Positions 41,185-49,691 of a stretch of 64,000 nucleotides of DNA are shown piece by piece (positions within the stretch are counted from its first letter, which is position 1; every line of letters begins with the position of its first letter). The DNA lies in contig NZ_JBHUHP010000015.1 in NCBI RefSeq assembly GCF_042682525.1, forward strand, positions 1 through 64,000, written 5' to 3'. The DNA is from Blastococcus_B deserti. GTDB taxonomy: Bacteria > Actinomycetota > Actinomycetes > Mycobacteriales > Geodermatophilaceae. Both the position numbers and the translations under genes were made by a program. The notes beneath the pieces were generated by a model. That model was given only the letters and a program-made list of their open reading frames with translations. It ran no database searches and was not told where the DNA came from.

Positions 41185-41592
41185 GGCCGGGACGCTAGTG
41201 CGGGGCGGCGACGGCAGCACCCGGGCCGCTGTGCCGACCGGGAAATCGCGTGCGGACCGTCGTACCCGTCGCCGACCATGCGGGGCCACGACCACCGGAG
41301 GGGAACCGTGGCCGGCCTGCCCAGGCGACCTTCCTCGTCGCCGCCTCGTGCCGCCGCTGCCGGCCGTCGTGGCGATCGTGGCGGCGCGCCTCCCGTCCGA
41401 CGAGACCGCCCATCCGCTCGACCGCCCCGAGGCGCCCGACGTGGCGGCGGACCGACCGCGGGACGGTGCGCTGGAGCGGGTCTGACCGCTGACCGATGAG
41501 TTCGGCTCCGGCGGCCGGTCGGAACGACTGACGGCCCGCGTCCGCGTGCCACGATCCCCGGCCGACCGGCCGAACACCGAGGAGAAGTCCCC
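41185..41592. other. 408-bp intergenic region, no supported gene
   Basis: No convincing gene. A good Shine-Dalgarno (GGAGGGG) stands five bases before a GTG at 41308, and the frame is open to 41499, but the predicted 63 residues are almost only Arg, Pro, Ala and Gly. Another frame of the same stretch ends in a more protein-like ARLPSDETAHPLDRPE. This could be a small gene with a frameshift. The rest presumably holds the divergent promoters of the two VOC genes. Confidence 0.45.
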
Positions 41593-41991
41593 GTGCGCAT
41601 GATCTTCGTCAACCTTCCCGTCGCGGACCTGGACCGGTCGAAGGCCTTCTACGCCGGCCTCGGCTTCGGCTTCGACGAGCAGTTCAGCGACGACAACACC
41701 GCCTCCGTCGTCATCAGCGAGCAGATCGTGGTCATGCTGCTCACGCGGGAGCGCTTCGCCGACTTCGTGCCCGGAGTGGTGGGCGACCCGGCGCAGGCCA
41801 CCACGGTGCTCAACGCCCTGTCGGTCGACTCGCGGGAGGAGGCCGACGAGATGCTCGCTCGTGCCCTCGCCTCCGGCGGAAAGCCGTGGCAGCCCGCCCA
41901 GGACCACGGCTCCATGTACGGGACGAGCTTCGCCGACCCCGACGGCCACGTGTGGGAGACGGTCTGGATGGACCCCGCAGTGGTGCGGTGA
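41593..41991 (+). CDS. VOC-family protein (bleomycin-resistance/glyoxalase-like)
   Basis: A 132-residue vicinal-oxygen-chelate protein starting at GTG 41593 after GAGGAG. MIFVNLPVADLDRSKAFYAGLGF gives the first beta-alpha unit, VVISEQIVVMLLTRERFADF the central strand, and HGSMYGTSFADPDGHVWETVWMD the C-terminal metal-site end. It resembles the YfcE/PhnB-like group usually annotated as glyoxalase. It lies close upstream of an FKBP gene (75 bp). Function not determinable. Confidence 0.85.
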   Translation: MRMIFVNLPVADLDRSKAFYAGLGFGFDEQFSDDNTASVVISEQIVVMLLTRERFADFVPGVVGDPAQATTVLNALSVDSREEADEMLARALASGGKPWQPAQDHGSMYGTSFADPDGHVWETVWMDPAVVR

Positions 41992-42065
41992 CCCCGGGCG
42001 GGCCGCCCGGGCCGCTGATTGGATGGGTGCGGCGCCGGGAGAGCCCCGGCCCAGGAGGGAGAACC

Positions 42066-42443
42066 GTGGCCGAGCTGAGCCGACCGGACGTCGAGCCCCC
42101 CACCGGGCCGGCCCCGGAGGACCTCGTGATCGAGGACATCGTCGTCGGCGACGGACCCGAGGCCACCCCGGGCAGCCTGGTGAGCGCCCACTACGTGGGC
42201 GTCACGCACGACGGGGGCGAGCAGTTCGACGCCTCCTGGGACCGCGGCGACCCGCTGGAGTTCCGGCTGGGCGTCGGCATGGTCATCCAGGGCTGGGACG
42301 AGGGCATCGCCGGCATGAAGGTCGGTGGCCGCCGCCGGCTGACCATCCCCGCGCACAAGGCCTACGGCGAGCGTGGGGCCGGCGGGATCATCGCGCCCGG
42401 CGCCACGCTCGTGTTCGTCGTCGATCTCGTCGGCGTCCGCTGA
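42066..42443 (+). CDS. FKBP-type peptidyl-prolyl cis-trans isomerase
   Basis: A 125-residue single-domain FKBP without signal peptide. The family core is complete: VSAHYVGVTHDGGEQFDASWDRG, EFRLGVGMVIQGWDEGIAGMKVGG (split), RRLTIPAHKAYGERGAGGIIAPGATLVF. The active-site Tyr, Asp, Phe, Val-Ile and Trp residues are all present. It accelerates proline isomerisation in cytoplasmic protein folding. GTG 42066 is preceded by GGAGGGAG. A short hairpin follows the stop. Confidence 0.93.
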   Translation: MAELSRPDVEPPTGPAPEDLVIEDIVVGDGPEATPGSLVSAHYVGVTHDGGEQFDASWDRGDPLEFRLGVGMVIQGWDEGIAGMKVGGRRRLTIPAHKAYGERGAGGIIAPGATLVFVVDLVGVR

Positions 42444-42447
42444 GACC

Positions 42448-42463
42448 GCGGTCTCCGGACCGC
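42448..42463 (+). terminator. short hairpin after the FKBP gene
   Basis: GCGGTC (42448-42453), four-base loop, GACCGC (42458-42463), starting 4 bp after the stop. Only six pairs, so a modest candidate. Confidence 0.4.
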
Positions 42464-42588
42464 ACCCGGGCCGGGGACCGTCCCCCTCCCGAGCCGAGCC
42501 GCTGCGGCAGGCCTGCACGGGCTCCTCGCAACCCACGCGGCGGAACAGGCACGGGAATGGTTGAAAGGGCAACGACGTTGGGCCGGGC

Positions 42589-43281
42589 ATGCAGGTAGAG
42601 GTCTGGTCCGACGTCGTGTGTCCCTGGTGCTACATCGGCAAGCGCCGCCTGGAGAGGGCGCTGGACCTGTTCCCGCACCGCGACCAGGTCGAGGTGGTCT
42701 GGCGGTCGTTCCAGCTCGACCCGTCGGTCCCCGAGGGGGAGACGCACCCGACCCTGCCCGCGCTGGCCGCCAAGTACGGCACCAGCGTGGAGGCGATGCG
42801 CGCCAACATGGCCCGCGTCGAGCAGCTCGCCGCCGACGAGGGCCTGGAGTACCACCTGGCCGACGGCATCAGCGGCAACACCCTGCTCGCGCACGAGCTG
42901 CTGCACCTGGCCGCCGAGCACGGCCTGCGCAACGAGCTCAAGGAGCGTCTCCTGCACGCCTACTTCGAGGAGGGGCGCTCGGTCTTCGAGATCGACTCGC
43001 TGGTCCCGTTCGCCGTCGAGGTGGGGCTGGACGAGGCCGAGGTGCGCGCTGCGCTGACCGACCGCCGCTACCTGCCCGCCGTGCGGGAGGACGGCGCGAC
43101 GGCGCAGGCGCTGGGCGCCACCGGCGTCCCGTTCTTCGTGGTCGACCGCAAGTACGGCGCCGCCGGCGCCCAGCCGGCCGAGCTGCTCCTGCAGATCCTC
43201 GAGCGGGCGTGGGCCGATGCCCATCCGCTCGTCAGGCTGCCGGCCGCCGACGGCTGCACCGACGGCAGCTGCGCGGTCTGA
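42589..43281 (+). CDS. frnE: FrnE-like DsbA-family oxidoreductase
   Basis: A 230-residue thioredoxin-fold protein with a helical insertion. The active site is CPWC (Cys11 and Cys14) in SDVVCPWCYIGKRR. The cis-proline loop is ATGVPFFVVDRKYGAAGAQP, a FrnE signature. An extra cysteine pair is at the C-terminus (GCTDGSCAV), which in the Deinococcus FrnE-type proteins can form a second disulfide. There is no signal peptide, so it acts in the cytoplasm, as a disulfide isomerase or in oxidative-stress defence. ATG 42589. Confidence 0.9.
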   Translation: MQVEVWSDVVCPWCYIGKRRLERALDLFPHRDQVEVVWRSFQLDPSVPEGETHPTLPALAAKYGTSVEAMRANMARVEQLAADEGLEYHLADGISGNTLLAHELLHLAAEHGLRNELKERLLHAYFEEGRSVFEIDSLVPFAVEVGLDEAEVRAALTDRRYLPAVREDGATAQALGATGVPFFVVDRKYGAAGAQPAELLLQILERAWADAHPLVRLPAADGCTDGSCAV

Positions 43282-43349
43282 CGCCGTGACGCGGGGCACG
43301 CCGGGTCCCCGACCGTCACGGGCGGCCCGGTGGCTGCCGATGGTGCTGC

Positions 43350-45020
43350 GTGTCCCTCTCGCCGTCCTCGCGGCTGCCCGCACCTCCGGCCGCTCTCGCC
43401 TCCCGCCTGCGTGACCTCCGCGTGGGTCCCCGCATGGCGGCGGCCTTCGCGGTCAGCTTCCTGCTGGTCGGCGGTGCCACCTACCTGAGCGTCTCCGCGC
43501 AGTTCGAGTCCGACCGGCTGCAGTCGCGGACCGACGACCTCGTCGCGGCGCAGCAGATCGGTGACGACCTGCAGTACCTGACCGCCGACGTGACCGGGTG
43601 GCAGGCCTTCGTGCTGACCGACGCCGTGGCGTTCGGCATCCCGGAGGCCATCAGCCCCGACGGCTACAACCGGCAGGGCTACCTGGAGAGCAAGGCCGCG
43701 GTCGTCGACCTCTTCGCCGACGAGGACCGCAGCAGCCTGCTGACCCCGTCCGAGCGCGCACTGCTCGACGACGCGGCCGACGCCTTCGACGTGTACTTCG
43801 CCTCCGACGACCGCGTCCTCGCCATGCTGCAGGCCGGCGGGATCGGCGCGATGCCCGAGATCATGACCGAGATCAACACCGGCGTGGGCGGCGACGCCTA
43901 CGAGACCGTCGTCGCGAGGACCGACGACTTGAAGGCATCCCTGCAGCAGCGGGTCGAGGCGCTGCAGGAGGAGCGGGCGGCCACCCTCGCCCGTGGCCGG
44001 CTGGCCGTCTACATCGGCCTCGCGCTCGCGGTCGTGGCCGCGGCCGGCGTCATCGTGGCGGTCACCCGTTCGGTGACCAGGCCGCTGCACCGCTGCGTCG
44101 ACGCGCTCGGGCGGATCGCCGGCGGGGACCTGACCGCCCGCGTGGGGCTCGCCGACCGCAGCGAGCTCGGACGGCTGGCCACCTCGGTGGACGCGACCGC
44201 CGAGGCGCTGGCCGACACCGTCTCGCGGGTCACGGACGCCGCCGCGGGTCTGGCGGCGTCCGCCGAGGAGCTGGCCGGGACCTCGACCGAGATCTCGGAC
44301 GCCGCCACCCGTTCCTCCCGCGTTATCGACCGGACCGCCGGCACCGCGGCGCAGGTCTCGCAGGACGTGAACACCGTCGCCGCGGGCGCCGGCGAGATGG
44401 GCAGCTCGATCCGCGAGATCGCGGCCAGCGCGTCGGAGGCCGCCCGTGCCGCCGCCTCCGGTGTCGACGTCGTCCGTCGGAGCAACGACCAGGTGGCCCG
44501 GCTGGGGTCCTCGTCGGCCGAGATCGGCACGGTCGTGGCACTGATCAGCTCCATCGCCGAGCAGACGAACCTGCTCGCCCTCAACGCCACCATCGAGGCG
44601 GCGCGGGCGGGCGAGGCGGGCAAGGGGTTCGCGGTCGTCGCGGGCGAGGTGAAGGACCTGGCGCAGGAGACCGCCCGGGCGACGGAGGAGATCTCCCGGC
44701 GCGTGGAGGAGATCCAGACCGAGGCCGGGGCGGCGGTCGACGGCATCGCCGGCCTGAGCGCCGTCATGGACCAGGTGAACGCCTACCAGGAGACGATCTC
44801 CGCGGCCGTGGAGGAGCAGACGGCGACGACGGCGGAGATGACCCGCAACGTGGGCTCCGCGGCGGACGGCGCTGCCGCGATCGCCGCCTCCATCAGCGCC
44901 GTCGCGGAGGCCGCGCAGGTGGCCTCCACCGGAGCCGACCGGTCGCGGCGGCACGTGGGCGACCTCGCGCGCATGTCGGTGGAGCTGAGGGAGCTGGTGG
45001 AGCGCTTCCGGGTGCGCTGA
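43350..45020 (+). CDS. methyl-accepting chemotaxis protein
   Basis: A 556-residue transmembrane chemoreceptor. TM1 is at about residues 28-47, an exported sensor domain (48-217) is mostly helical with a CHASE3/4HB-like arrangement, TM2 is at 218-239 and HAMP at about 240-292. The signalling domain carries the conserved hairpin tip EQTNLLALNATIEAARAGE (404-422) and KGFAVVAGEVKDLAQE (425-440). No CheA or CheW genes are nearby, so it signals to a kinase encoded elsewhere; some soil actinobacteria of this kind have motile stages. GTG start at 43350. Confidence 0.92.
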   Translation: MSLSPSSRLPAPPAALASRLRDLRVGPRMAAAFAVSFLLVGGATYLSVSAQFESDRLQSRTDDLVAAQQIGDDLQYLTADVTGWQAFVLTDAVAFGIPEAISPDGYNRQGYLESKAAVVDLFADEDRSSLLTPSERALLDDAADAFDVYFASDDRVLAMLQAGGIGAMPEIMTEINTGVGGDAYETVVARTDDLKASLQQRVEALQEERAATLARGRLAVYIGLALAVVAAAGVIVAVTRSVTRPLHRCVDALGRIAGGDLTARVGLADRSELGRLATSVDATAEALADTVSRVTDAAAGLAASAEELAGTSTEISDAATRSSRVIDRTAGTAAQVSQDVNTVAAGAGEMGSSIREIAASASEAARAAASGVDVVRRSNDQVARLGSSSAEIGTVVALISSIAEQTNLLALNATIEAARAGEAGKGFAVVAGEVKDLAQETARATEEISRRVEEIQTEAGAAVDGIAGLSAVMDQVNAYQETISAAVEEQTATTAEMTRNVGSAADGAAAIAASISAVAEAAQVASTGADRSRRHVGDLARMSVELRELVERFRVR

Positions 45021-45032
45021 GGCCTCGGGCGG

Positions 45033-45995
45033 TCAGCCGAGCAGCCGTGGCACGGCGCGCAGCGCCTTCTCGGCCTCGGCGTCCAGGTCCCGGACGACGT
45101 CGGTGGCCGACCGTTCCGCCGTCACCAGGCCGACGGACTCGCCCGCGTAGACCGGGGCGTTCTCGAGGTCGTCGGTGCGCCGGGCGTCGACGACGCGCTG
45201 CGCCGCCGCGGCGTCCTGCCGCAACTGGTCCTCGCGGCCGTGCCAGGTGCGGCTGAACTCGTTGACCAGGGCCCGTCCGGGCCAGCGCTCCGGCCAGGCC
45301 AGGCCCTGGGCCACGTCGAACGCCCGGGTCAGCACGGTGGCGTCGCCGCTCGCCGCCCGTACCCGCGCCCGCGCGGCCGGGGTGTTCAGCCCCTCCGGGC
45401 AGGACAGCAGCGCCGTCCCGATCCAGACGCCGGCGGCACCGGCGACGAGCACCGCCGCCATGCCCCGACCGGTGGCGATCCCGCCGGCCGCGACGACGGG
45501 CCGATCGGTGAGGGACAGCACCTCCTGGAGCAGGGGCAGGGTCGCCCGGTGCCCGGTGTGCCCGCCGGCCTCGGTGCCCTGCGCGACGAGCACGTCGACA
45601 CCTGCGTCCACCGCCCGGTGCACGTCGGCCACGGTGTTCACCTGCGCGGCCACGGCGATCCCCGCGTCGTGCAGGCGGCCGACGTAGGGAGCCGGGTCGC
45701 CGAAGGACACCGACACCAGGGCCGGCCCGGCGGCGATCGTCGCGTCCAGCAGGTCCGGCCGCTCGGGCAGGGTCCAGGCCATGAGCCCGATCCCGAACGG
45801 CAACTGTTCGGCGGCGGGGATCGCGCACTGCTCGGTCACGAAATCCGCGGGGTGCGTCCCGCTGACGCCGATCATCCCCAGCCCGCCGGCCCGGGAGACG
45901 GCACGCACCAGCGCGCCACCTGAGACGCCGGCCATCGGCGCACCGATGACCGGCGTCGTCAGGTCGAACCAGCGGGTCAGCGATGTCCTGATCAC
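45033..45995 (-). CDS. nitronate monooxygenase (2-nitropropane dioxygenase-like)
   Basis: A 320-residue FMN TIM-barrel enzyme of the nitronate monooxygenase family. Marks are PVIGAPMAGVSGGALVRAVSRAGGLG at the N-terminus, the QGTEAGGHTGHRA motif with the FMN/catalytic His region (residues around 140-150), VVAAGGIATGRGMAAVLVAGAAGVWIGT binding the phosphate, and a C-terminal helix. It oxidises alkyl nitronates; some relatives are enoyl-ACP reductases (FabK). It is convergent with the chemoreceptor gene (12 bp apart). Confidence 0.88.
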   Translation of the reverse strand: MIRTSLTRWFDLTTPVIGAPMAGVSGGALVRAVSRAGGLGMIGVSGTHPADFVTEQCAIPAAEQLPFGIGLMAWTLPERPDLLDATIAAGPALVSVSFGDPAPYVGRLHDAGIAVAAQVNTVADVHRAVDAGVDVLVAQGTEAGGHTGHRATLPLLQEVLSLTDRPVVAAGGIATGRGMAAVLVAGAAGVWIGTALLSCPEGLNTPAARARVRAASGDATVLTRAFDVAQGLAWPERWPGRALVNEFSRTWHGREDQLRQDAAAAQRVVDARRTDDLENAPVYAGESVGLVTAERSATDVVRDLDAEAEKALRAVPRLLG

Positions 45996-46078
45996 CGGCC
46001 CATGGTGCTCCCGCGCTCAAGGCCCTCTGCAGGGTCCCGCCGCGAGCGTGCGAGCGGTGGGGGCAGAGGGTCCTTCTA

Positions 46079-46321
46079 CTACTGCGTGGCCGGGCCGCCC
46101 TGCTCGGTGCCCTGCAGCCTGCCGAGGAACTCGTGGCAGCGCTTGGCGCGGGCGGAGTCCTGCTCCATGACCTCGCGGAAGAAGGCCGCGATGTCCTCCA
46201 GGCCCGCGTTCTCTGCATCCCGGACGTACTGGCCGTAGTCGTGCCCGGCCTTCAGCGAGTGGTACTGCACGGAGATCAGGTCGTAGAAGACATCTTCGAA
46301 GCCGGTCTCACCCGTGGCCAT
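46079..46321 (-). CDS. small helical protein of unknown function
   Basis: An 80-residue acidic, helical protein: ATGETGFEDVFYDLISVQYHSLKAG (in parts), then YGQYVRDAENAGLEDIAAFFREVMEQDSARAKRCHEFLG. Similar short proteins with a conserved Tyr-His pair occur in many actinobacteria as hypothetical proteins; the spacing of Glu and His residues resembles one half of a ferritin-like bundle, but I do not claim metal binding. ATG 46321 follows GAGGAGGATCC, a perfect Shine-Dalgarno. Confidence 0.75.
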   Translation of the reverse strand: MATGETGFEDVFYDLISVQYHSLKAGHDYGQYVRDAENAGLEDIAAFFREVMEQDSARAKRCHEFLGRLQGTEQGGPATQ

Positions 46322-46395
46322 GGATCCTCCTCGATCTCGGAGTGATGCGGACGCGTCGGCCCCTACCCGCACCGGACCGCTCCGTCACATGCGGA

Positions 46396-46644
46396 TCAGG
46401 AGCGCGGCGCCTCCGAGAACGCGCCGCCGGTGACGTCGCCGCCACCGGCCTCATCAGCGACGTCCTGGCTGGTGGCGAGCTCGTCCTCGCCCGAGGTGGC
46501 CGGGTCGTCCGCGCCGGAGGCGAGGTCCTCGCCCTAGCCGTAGGCGCCGGGATCGGCCTGCAGCGTGCGGGGGTCGTTGAGCGGGTCCGGGACATCGGGA
46601 TCGGTGACGGTCATGTCGCCGGCATGCCCCGTGGCATCGGGCAT
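46396..46644 (-). pseudogene. small Asp/Glu-rich gene interrupted by an in-frame TAG
   Basis: Read on the minus strand from ATG 46644 (or 46614), the frame encodes MTVTDPDVPDPLNDPRTLQ, ADPGAYG, then a TAG at 46536-46534, then GEDLASGADDPATSGEDEL and ATSQDVADEAGGGDVTGGAF to the TGA at 46398-46396. Composition and codon use are gene-like on both sides of the TAG, and the Asp/Pro-rich style does not change. A single base (for example CAG to TAG) would explain it. Either a recent nonsense mutation, a sequencing error, or a 37-residue peptide. No family recognised. Confidence 0.6.
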
Positions 46645-46660
46645 GAACCTCTGGCCGAAC

Positions 46661-46680
46661 GCGTAACCGATGTGTTACGC
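46661..46680. promoter_or_regulatory. operator palindrome of the second arsR-SRPBCC module
   Basis: GCGTAAC-N6-GTTACGC, perfect in both seven-base arms (46661-46667 and 46674-46680). It ends seven bases before the GTG start of the ArsR gene. The short distance and lack of a Shine-Dalgarno suggest a leaderless or near-leaderless transcript, with the operator covering the -10 region. The half-site differs from that of the first module (TCAACC), so the two repressors should not cross-talk. Confidence 0.72.
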
Positions 46681-46687
46681 ATGTTCC

Positions 46688-47029
46688 GTGGAGGCACTGG
46701 CAGCCCTGGCCGACCCGACGCGCCGGGAGCTGGTCGCGCTGCTGGCCGGCGGCGAGCGGGCGGCGGGCGAGCTGGCCCGCCGGTTCCCGGTGAGCCGGCC
46801 GGCGATCAGCCGGCACCTCCGGGTGCTGCGCGAGTCGGGTCTGGTCCGGGCGCGGACCGACGGCAAGCGGCGCCTCTACCGGCTCGATCCCGGACCGTTG
46901 CGGGAGCTCGACGCCTGGCTGGAGCCCTACCGCGACCTGTGGGCCCAGCGCCTGGACGCCCTGGACACCGAGATCGCCCGCGGCAGGCGGGCGGTGGTGA
47001 GTGGGATGACGAGTGGGGAGAGGGCATGA
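46688..47029 (+). CDS. ArsR-family winged-helix repressor, second module
   Basis: A 113-residue regulator when started at GTG 46688 (an ATG at 46670 lies inside the operator). It opens with VEALAALADPTRRELVALLAGG (in parts), has the recognition helix in VSRPAISRHLRVLRESGLV and the wing ARTDGKRRLYRLDP, then a C-terminal dimer helix with WLEPYRDLWAQRLDALD. There are no metal-binding cysteines. It is closely similar in plan to the regulator at 4367. Its stop overlaps the ATG of the SRPBCC gene by four bases. Confidence 0.9.
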   Translation: MEALAALADPTRRELVALLAGGERAAGELARRFPVSRPAISRHLRVLRESGLVRARTDGKRRLYRLDPGPLRELDAWLEPYRDLWAQRLDALDTEIARGRRAVVSGMTSGERA

Positions 47030-47556
47030 GCGACGAGGACATGAGCGGCGAGGACATGAGCTACATGGCCCGGCGCGGCGTCGTCACCACCGGGACCGAC
47101 GGCCGGCAGCGACTGGAGTTCCACCGCTCCTGGCCCGACCCGATCGAGGACGTCTGGTCCGCGCTGACCGAGCCCGACCGCCTGGCTCGCTGGATCGGGG
47201 CCTACGAGGGCGAGCGGGCTGTCGGCGCCCGGGGCACCTTCGCGATGACGCACGAGGAGGGGGAGCCGGTCGGCGTGCCGATGACGATCGTCGAGTGCGA
47301 CCCGCCCCGTCGTCTCGTGATCGAGTGGGTGCAGCAGGACACGGACGCCTGGCGCGTCGACCTGGACCTGTGGGTCGAGGACGGGCGCACAGTGCTGCGG
47401 TTCGTCCAGTCCTACGCCCCCGACGCCGACGTCACCGACTTCGCGCTGGGGTGGCACTGGTACCTCGACAAGCTCGATGCCGCGGTGGGGCACGTGCCGG
47501 CGCCGGCCGACTGGGACCGCTTCCTGGCCGAGACGGGACCCGCCTACGGCCGCTGA
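47026..47556 (+). CDS. SRPBCC (AHSA1-like) domain protein, second module
   Basis: A 176-residue SRPBCC protein: RSWPDPIEDVWSALTEPDRLARWIG, GARGTFAMTHEEGEPVGVP, RRLVIEWVQQDTDAWRVDLDL and a C-terminal cavity-closing helix FALGWHWYLDKLDAAVGH. The first 12 residues contain a repeated MSDEDMSGEDMSYM pattern, so the true start may be one of the internal ATGs (47026, 47041, 47056); the first lies in the ATGA overlap with arsR. The role is presumably ligand binding or detoxification controlled by the neighbouring repressor. Confidence 0.88.
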   Translation: MSDEDMSGEDMSYMARRGVVTTGTDGRQRLEFHRSWPDPIEDVWSALTEPDRLARWIGAYEGERAVGARGTFAMTHEEGEPVGVPMTIVECDPPRRLVIEWVQQDTDAWRVDLDLWVEDGRTVLRFVQSYAPDADVTDFALGWHWYLDKLDAAVGHVPAPADWDRFLAETGPAYGR

Positions 47557-47732
47557 ATGCGGCAGCCGAGCAGCGCACTCGCGCCGGAGCCGGCGGGCGA
47601 TCGCCCAGGCCCGGAGCGTTCGTGCACGGGGCCGCCGCAGGGCCACGCGGCCGCACGGCCGGGGCACGTCGCGACATCACGGCGACCCGGCCCCACGAGG
47701 GTCTTGGTACCTGATGACCAGACGTCCTAGAC

Positions 47733-47775
47733 GTAACATCTCTCACGGTTACAGCGGGGCCAACCGCTTGTAACC
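47733..47775. promoter_or_regulatory. GTAAC/GTTAC repeats in the pckG promoter region
   Basis: Within the 313-bp region before pckG, three half-sites occur: GTAAC (47733-47737), GTTAC (47748-47752) and GTAAC (47770-47774). The last two belong to a larger inverted repeat, GGTTACAGCGG (47747-47757) against CCGCTTGTAACC (47764-47775). This stretch is less GC-rich than its surroundings. Likely a regulator-binding and promoter region for the gluconeogenic gene; the regulator is unknown. The half-site is the same as in the ArsR operator 1.1 kb upstream, with different spacing. Confidence 0.5.
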
Positions 47776-47869
47776 TGTCCCGATCCCGCTTCGTCGCACC
47801 AGCGACGACGGGTCGACCGCACCACCGCCGGTGCCACAGCCGCCCGGCTACCCAGAGGATGGAGACGCC

Positions 47870-49684
47870 GTGACTTCAGTGGCCACCCCCGGTCTCGACA
47901 ACGCCCCCACCACCCACGCGCGCCTGCTGGCGTGGGTGCGGGAGATGGCCGAGCTGACGACCCCGGACCAGGTGGTCTGGGTGGACGGCAGCGACGAGGA
48001 GTGGGAGCGGCTCACCACCAAGCTCGTCGACGCCGGCACCTTCACGCGGCTGGAGAAGAAGCCCAACTCGTTCTGGTGCGCCTCCGACCCCAGCGACGTC
48101 GCGCGGGTCGAGGACCGCACCTACATCTGCTCGGTCGACGAGGCCGACGCCGGTCCCACCAACAACTGGATGGACCCCGGCGAGATGAAGGCGATCATGA
48201 CCGAGCTGTACCGGGGGTGCATGCGCGGCCGGACGATGTACGTCATCCCCTTCTGCATGGGCCCGGTCGAGGCCGAGAACCCCATGTTCGGCGTCGAGCT
48301 CACTGACTCCGAGTACGTCGTCGTCTCGATGCGGGTCATGGCGCGCATCGGCCGGTACGTCCTCGACGCGATGGGCGAGGACCGGCCTTTCGTGCCGGCC
48401 ATGCACTCCCTCGGCGCACCGCTGGAGCCCGGCCAGCAGGACGTGCCCTGGCCGTGCAGCGACACCAAGTACATCGTGCACTTCCCGGAGGAGCGGGCCA
48501 TCTGGTCCTACGGCTCCGGCTACGGCGGCAACGCCCTGCTCGGGAAGAAGTGCTACTCCCTGCGCATCGCCTCGGTGATGGCCCGCGACGAGGGCTGGCT
48601 CGCCGAGCACATGCTGATCCTCAAGCTGACCAGCCCGCAGCAGAAGACCTACTACATCGCCGCCGCGTTCCCGAGCGCCTGCGGCAAGACGAACCTGGCC
48701 ATGCTCGAGCCCACCATCCCGGGCTGGAAGGTCGAGACCCTCGGCGACGACATCGCCTGGATGCGCTTCGGTGAGGACGGCCGGCTCTACGCGCTCAACC
48801 CCGAGTTCGGCCTCTTCGGCGTCGCGCCGGGCACCGGCTGGGACACCAACCCCAACGCGATGCGCACCATCGACAAGGGCAACTCCGTCTTCACCAACGT
48901 CGCCCTCACCGACGACGGCGACATCTGGTGGGAGGGCATGACCGAGGAGCCCCCGGCCCACCTCACCGACTGGAAGGGCCGGGACTGGACGCCGGACAGC
49001 GGCGAGCTCTCCAGCCACCCGAACAGCCGCTTCTGCACGCCGATCACCCAGTGCCCGATCCTGGCGCCCGAGTACGACGACCCCAAGGGCGTGCCCATCT
49101 CGGCGATCCTCTTCGGCGGCCGCCGCAAGACCACCATCCCGCTGGTCACCGAGGCCCGGGACTGGAACCACGGCGTGTTCATGGGCGCGACGCTCTCGTC
49201 CGAGACGACCGCCGCGGCCACCGGTGCGGTCGGCGTCGTGCGCCGCGACCCCTTCGCGATGCTGCCGTTCATCGGCTACAACGCCGGCGACTACTTCGGC
49301 CACTGGGTCGAGACCGGCAAGATGCACGACGCCACGAAGCTGCCGCGCATCTTCTACGTGAACTGGTTCCGCCGCGACGAGGACGGCGGCTTCCTGTGGC
49401 CGGGCTTCGGCGAGAACAGCCGGGTCCTCAAGTGGGTCATCGAGCGCCTGGAGGGCACCGCCGCCGCCGTCGAGACCCCGATCGGCCACGTGCCGACGCC
49501 GGACTCCCTCGACGTCTCGGGCCTGGACATGACGCCGGAGCAGGTGGAGCAGGCCCTCGCGGTCAAGCCCGAGGAGTGGCGCGAGGAGATCCCGCAGATC
49601 ACCGAGTGGTTCCAGAAGTTCGGCGACAAGCTGCCGAGCACGATGTGGGACGAGCTGGAGATCCTGAAGAACCGGCTCGCCTGA
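47870..49684 (+). CDS. pckG: phosphoenolpyruvate carboxykinase (GTP)
   Basis: A 604-residue GTP-dependent PEP carboxykinase: oxaloacetate + GTP to PEP + CO2 + GDP, the entry to gluconeogenesis. AFPSACGKTNLAML contains the kinase-1a P-loop with the reactive Cys of the GTP class. GDDIAWM is the kinase-2 metal site, NPEFGLFGVAPGT and SSETTAAATG follow, and FGGRRKTTIPLV is conserved. WPCSDTKYIVHFPEE is typical too. GTG 47870 has GGATGGAG upstream and gives the family's usual length. It has its own promoter region and ends at two hairpins. Confidence 0.96.
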   Translation: MTSVATPGLDNAPTTHARLLAWVREMAELTTPDQVVWVDGSDEEWERLTTKLVDAGTFTRLEKKPNSFWCASDPSDVARVEDRTYICSVDEADAGPTNNWMDPGEMKAIMTELYRGCMRGRTMYVIPFCMGPVEAENPMFGVELTDSEYVVVSMRVMARIGRYVLDAMGEDRPFVPAMHSLGAPLEPGQQDVPWPCSDTKYIVHFPEERAIWSYGSGYGGNALLGKKCYSLRIASVMARDEGWLAEHMLILKLTSPQQKTYYIAAAFPSACGKTNLAMLEPTIPGWKVETLGDDIAWMRFGEDGRLYALNPEFGLFGVAPGTGWDTNPNAMRTIDKGNSVFTNVALTDDGDIWWEGMTEEPPAHLTDWKGRDWTPDSGELSSHPNSRFCTPITQCPILAPEYDDPKGVPISAILFGGRRKTTIPLVTEARDWNHGVFMGATLSSETTAAATGAVGVVRRDPFAMLPFIGYNAGDYFGHWVETGKMHDATKLPRIFYVNWFRRDEDGGFLWPGFGENSRVLKWVIERLEGTAAAVETPIGHVPTPDSLDVSGLDMTPEQVEQALAVKPEEWREEIPQITEWFQKFGDKLPSTMWDELEILKNRLA

Positions 49685-49691
49685 AAGAGGA

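Noticed and set aside
41308..41499. GTG with a perfect Shine-Dalgarno and 63 open codons
   Set aside because: The predicted peptide is almost only Arg, Pro, Ala and Gly, like an out-of-frame read; a frameshifted small gene is possible but unsupported.
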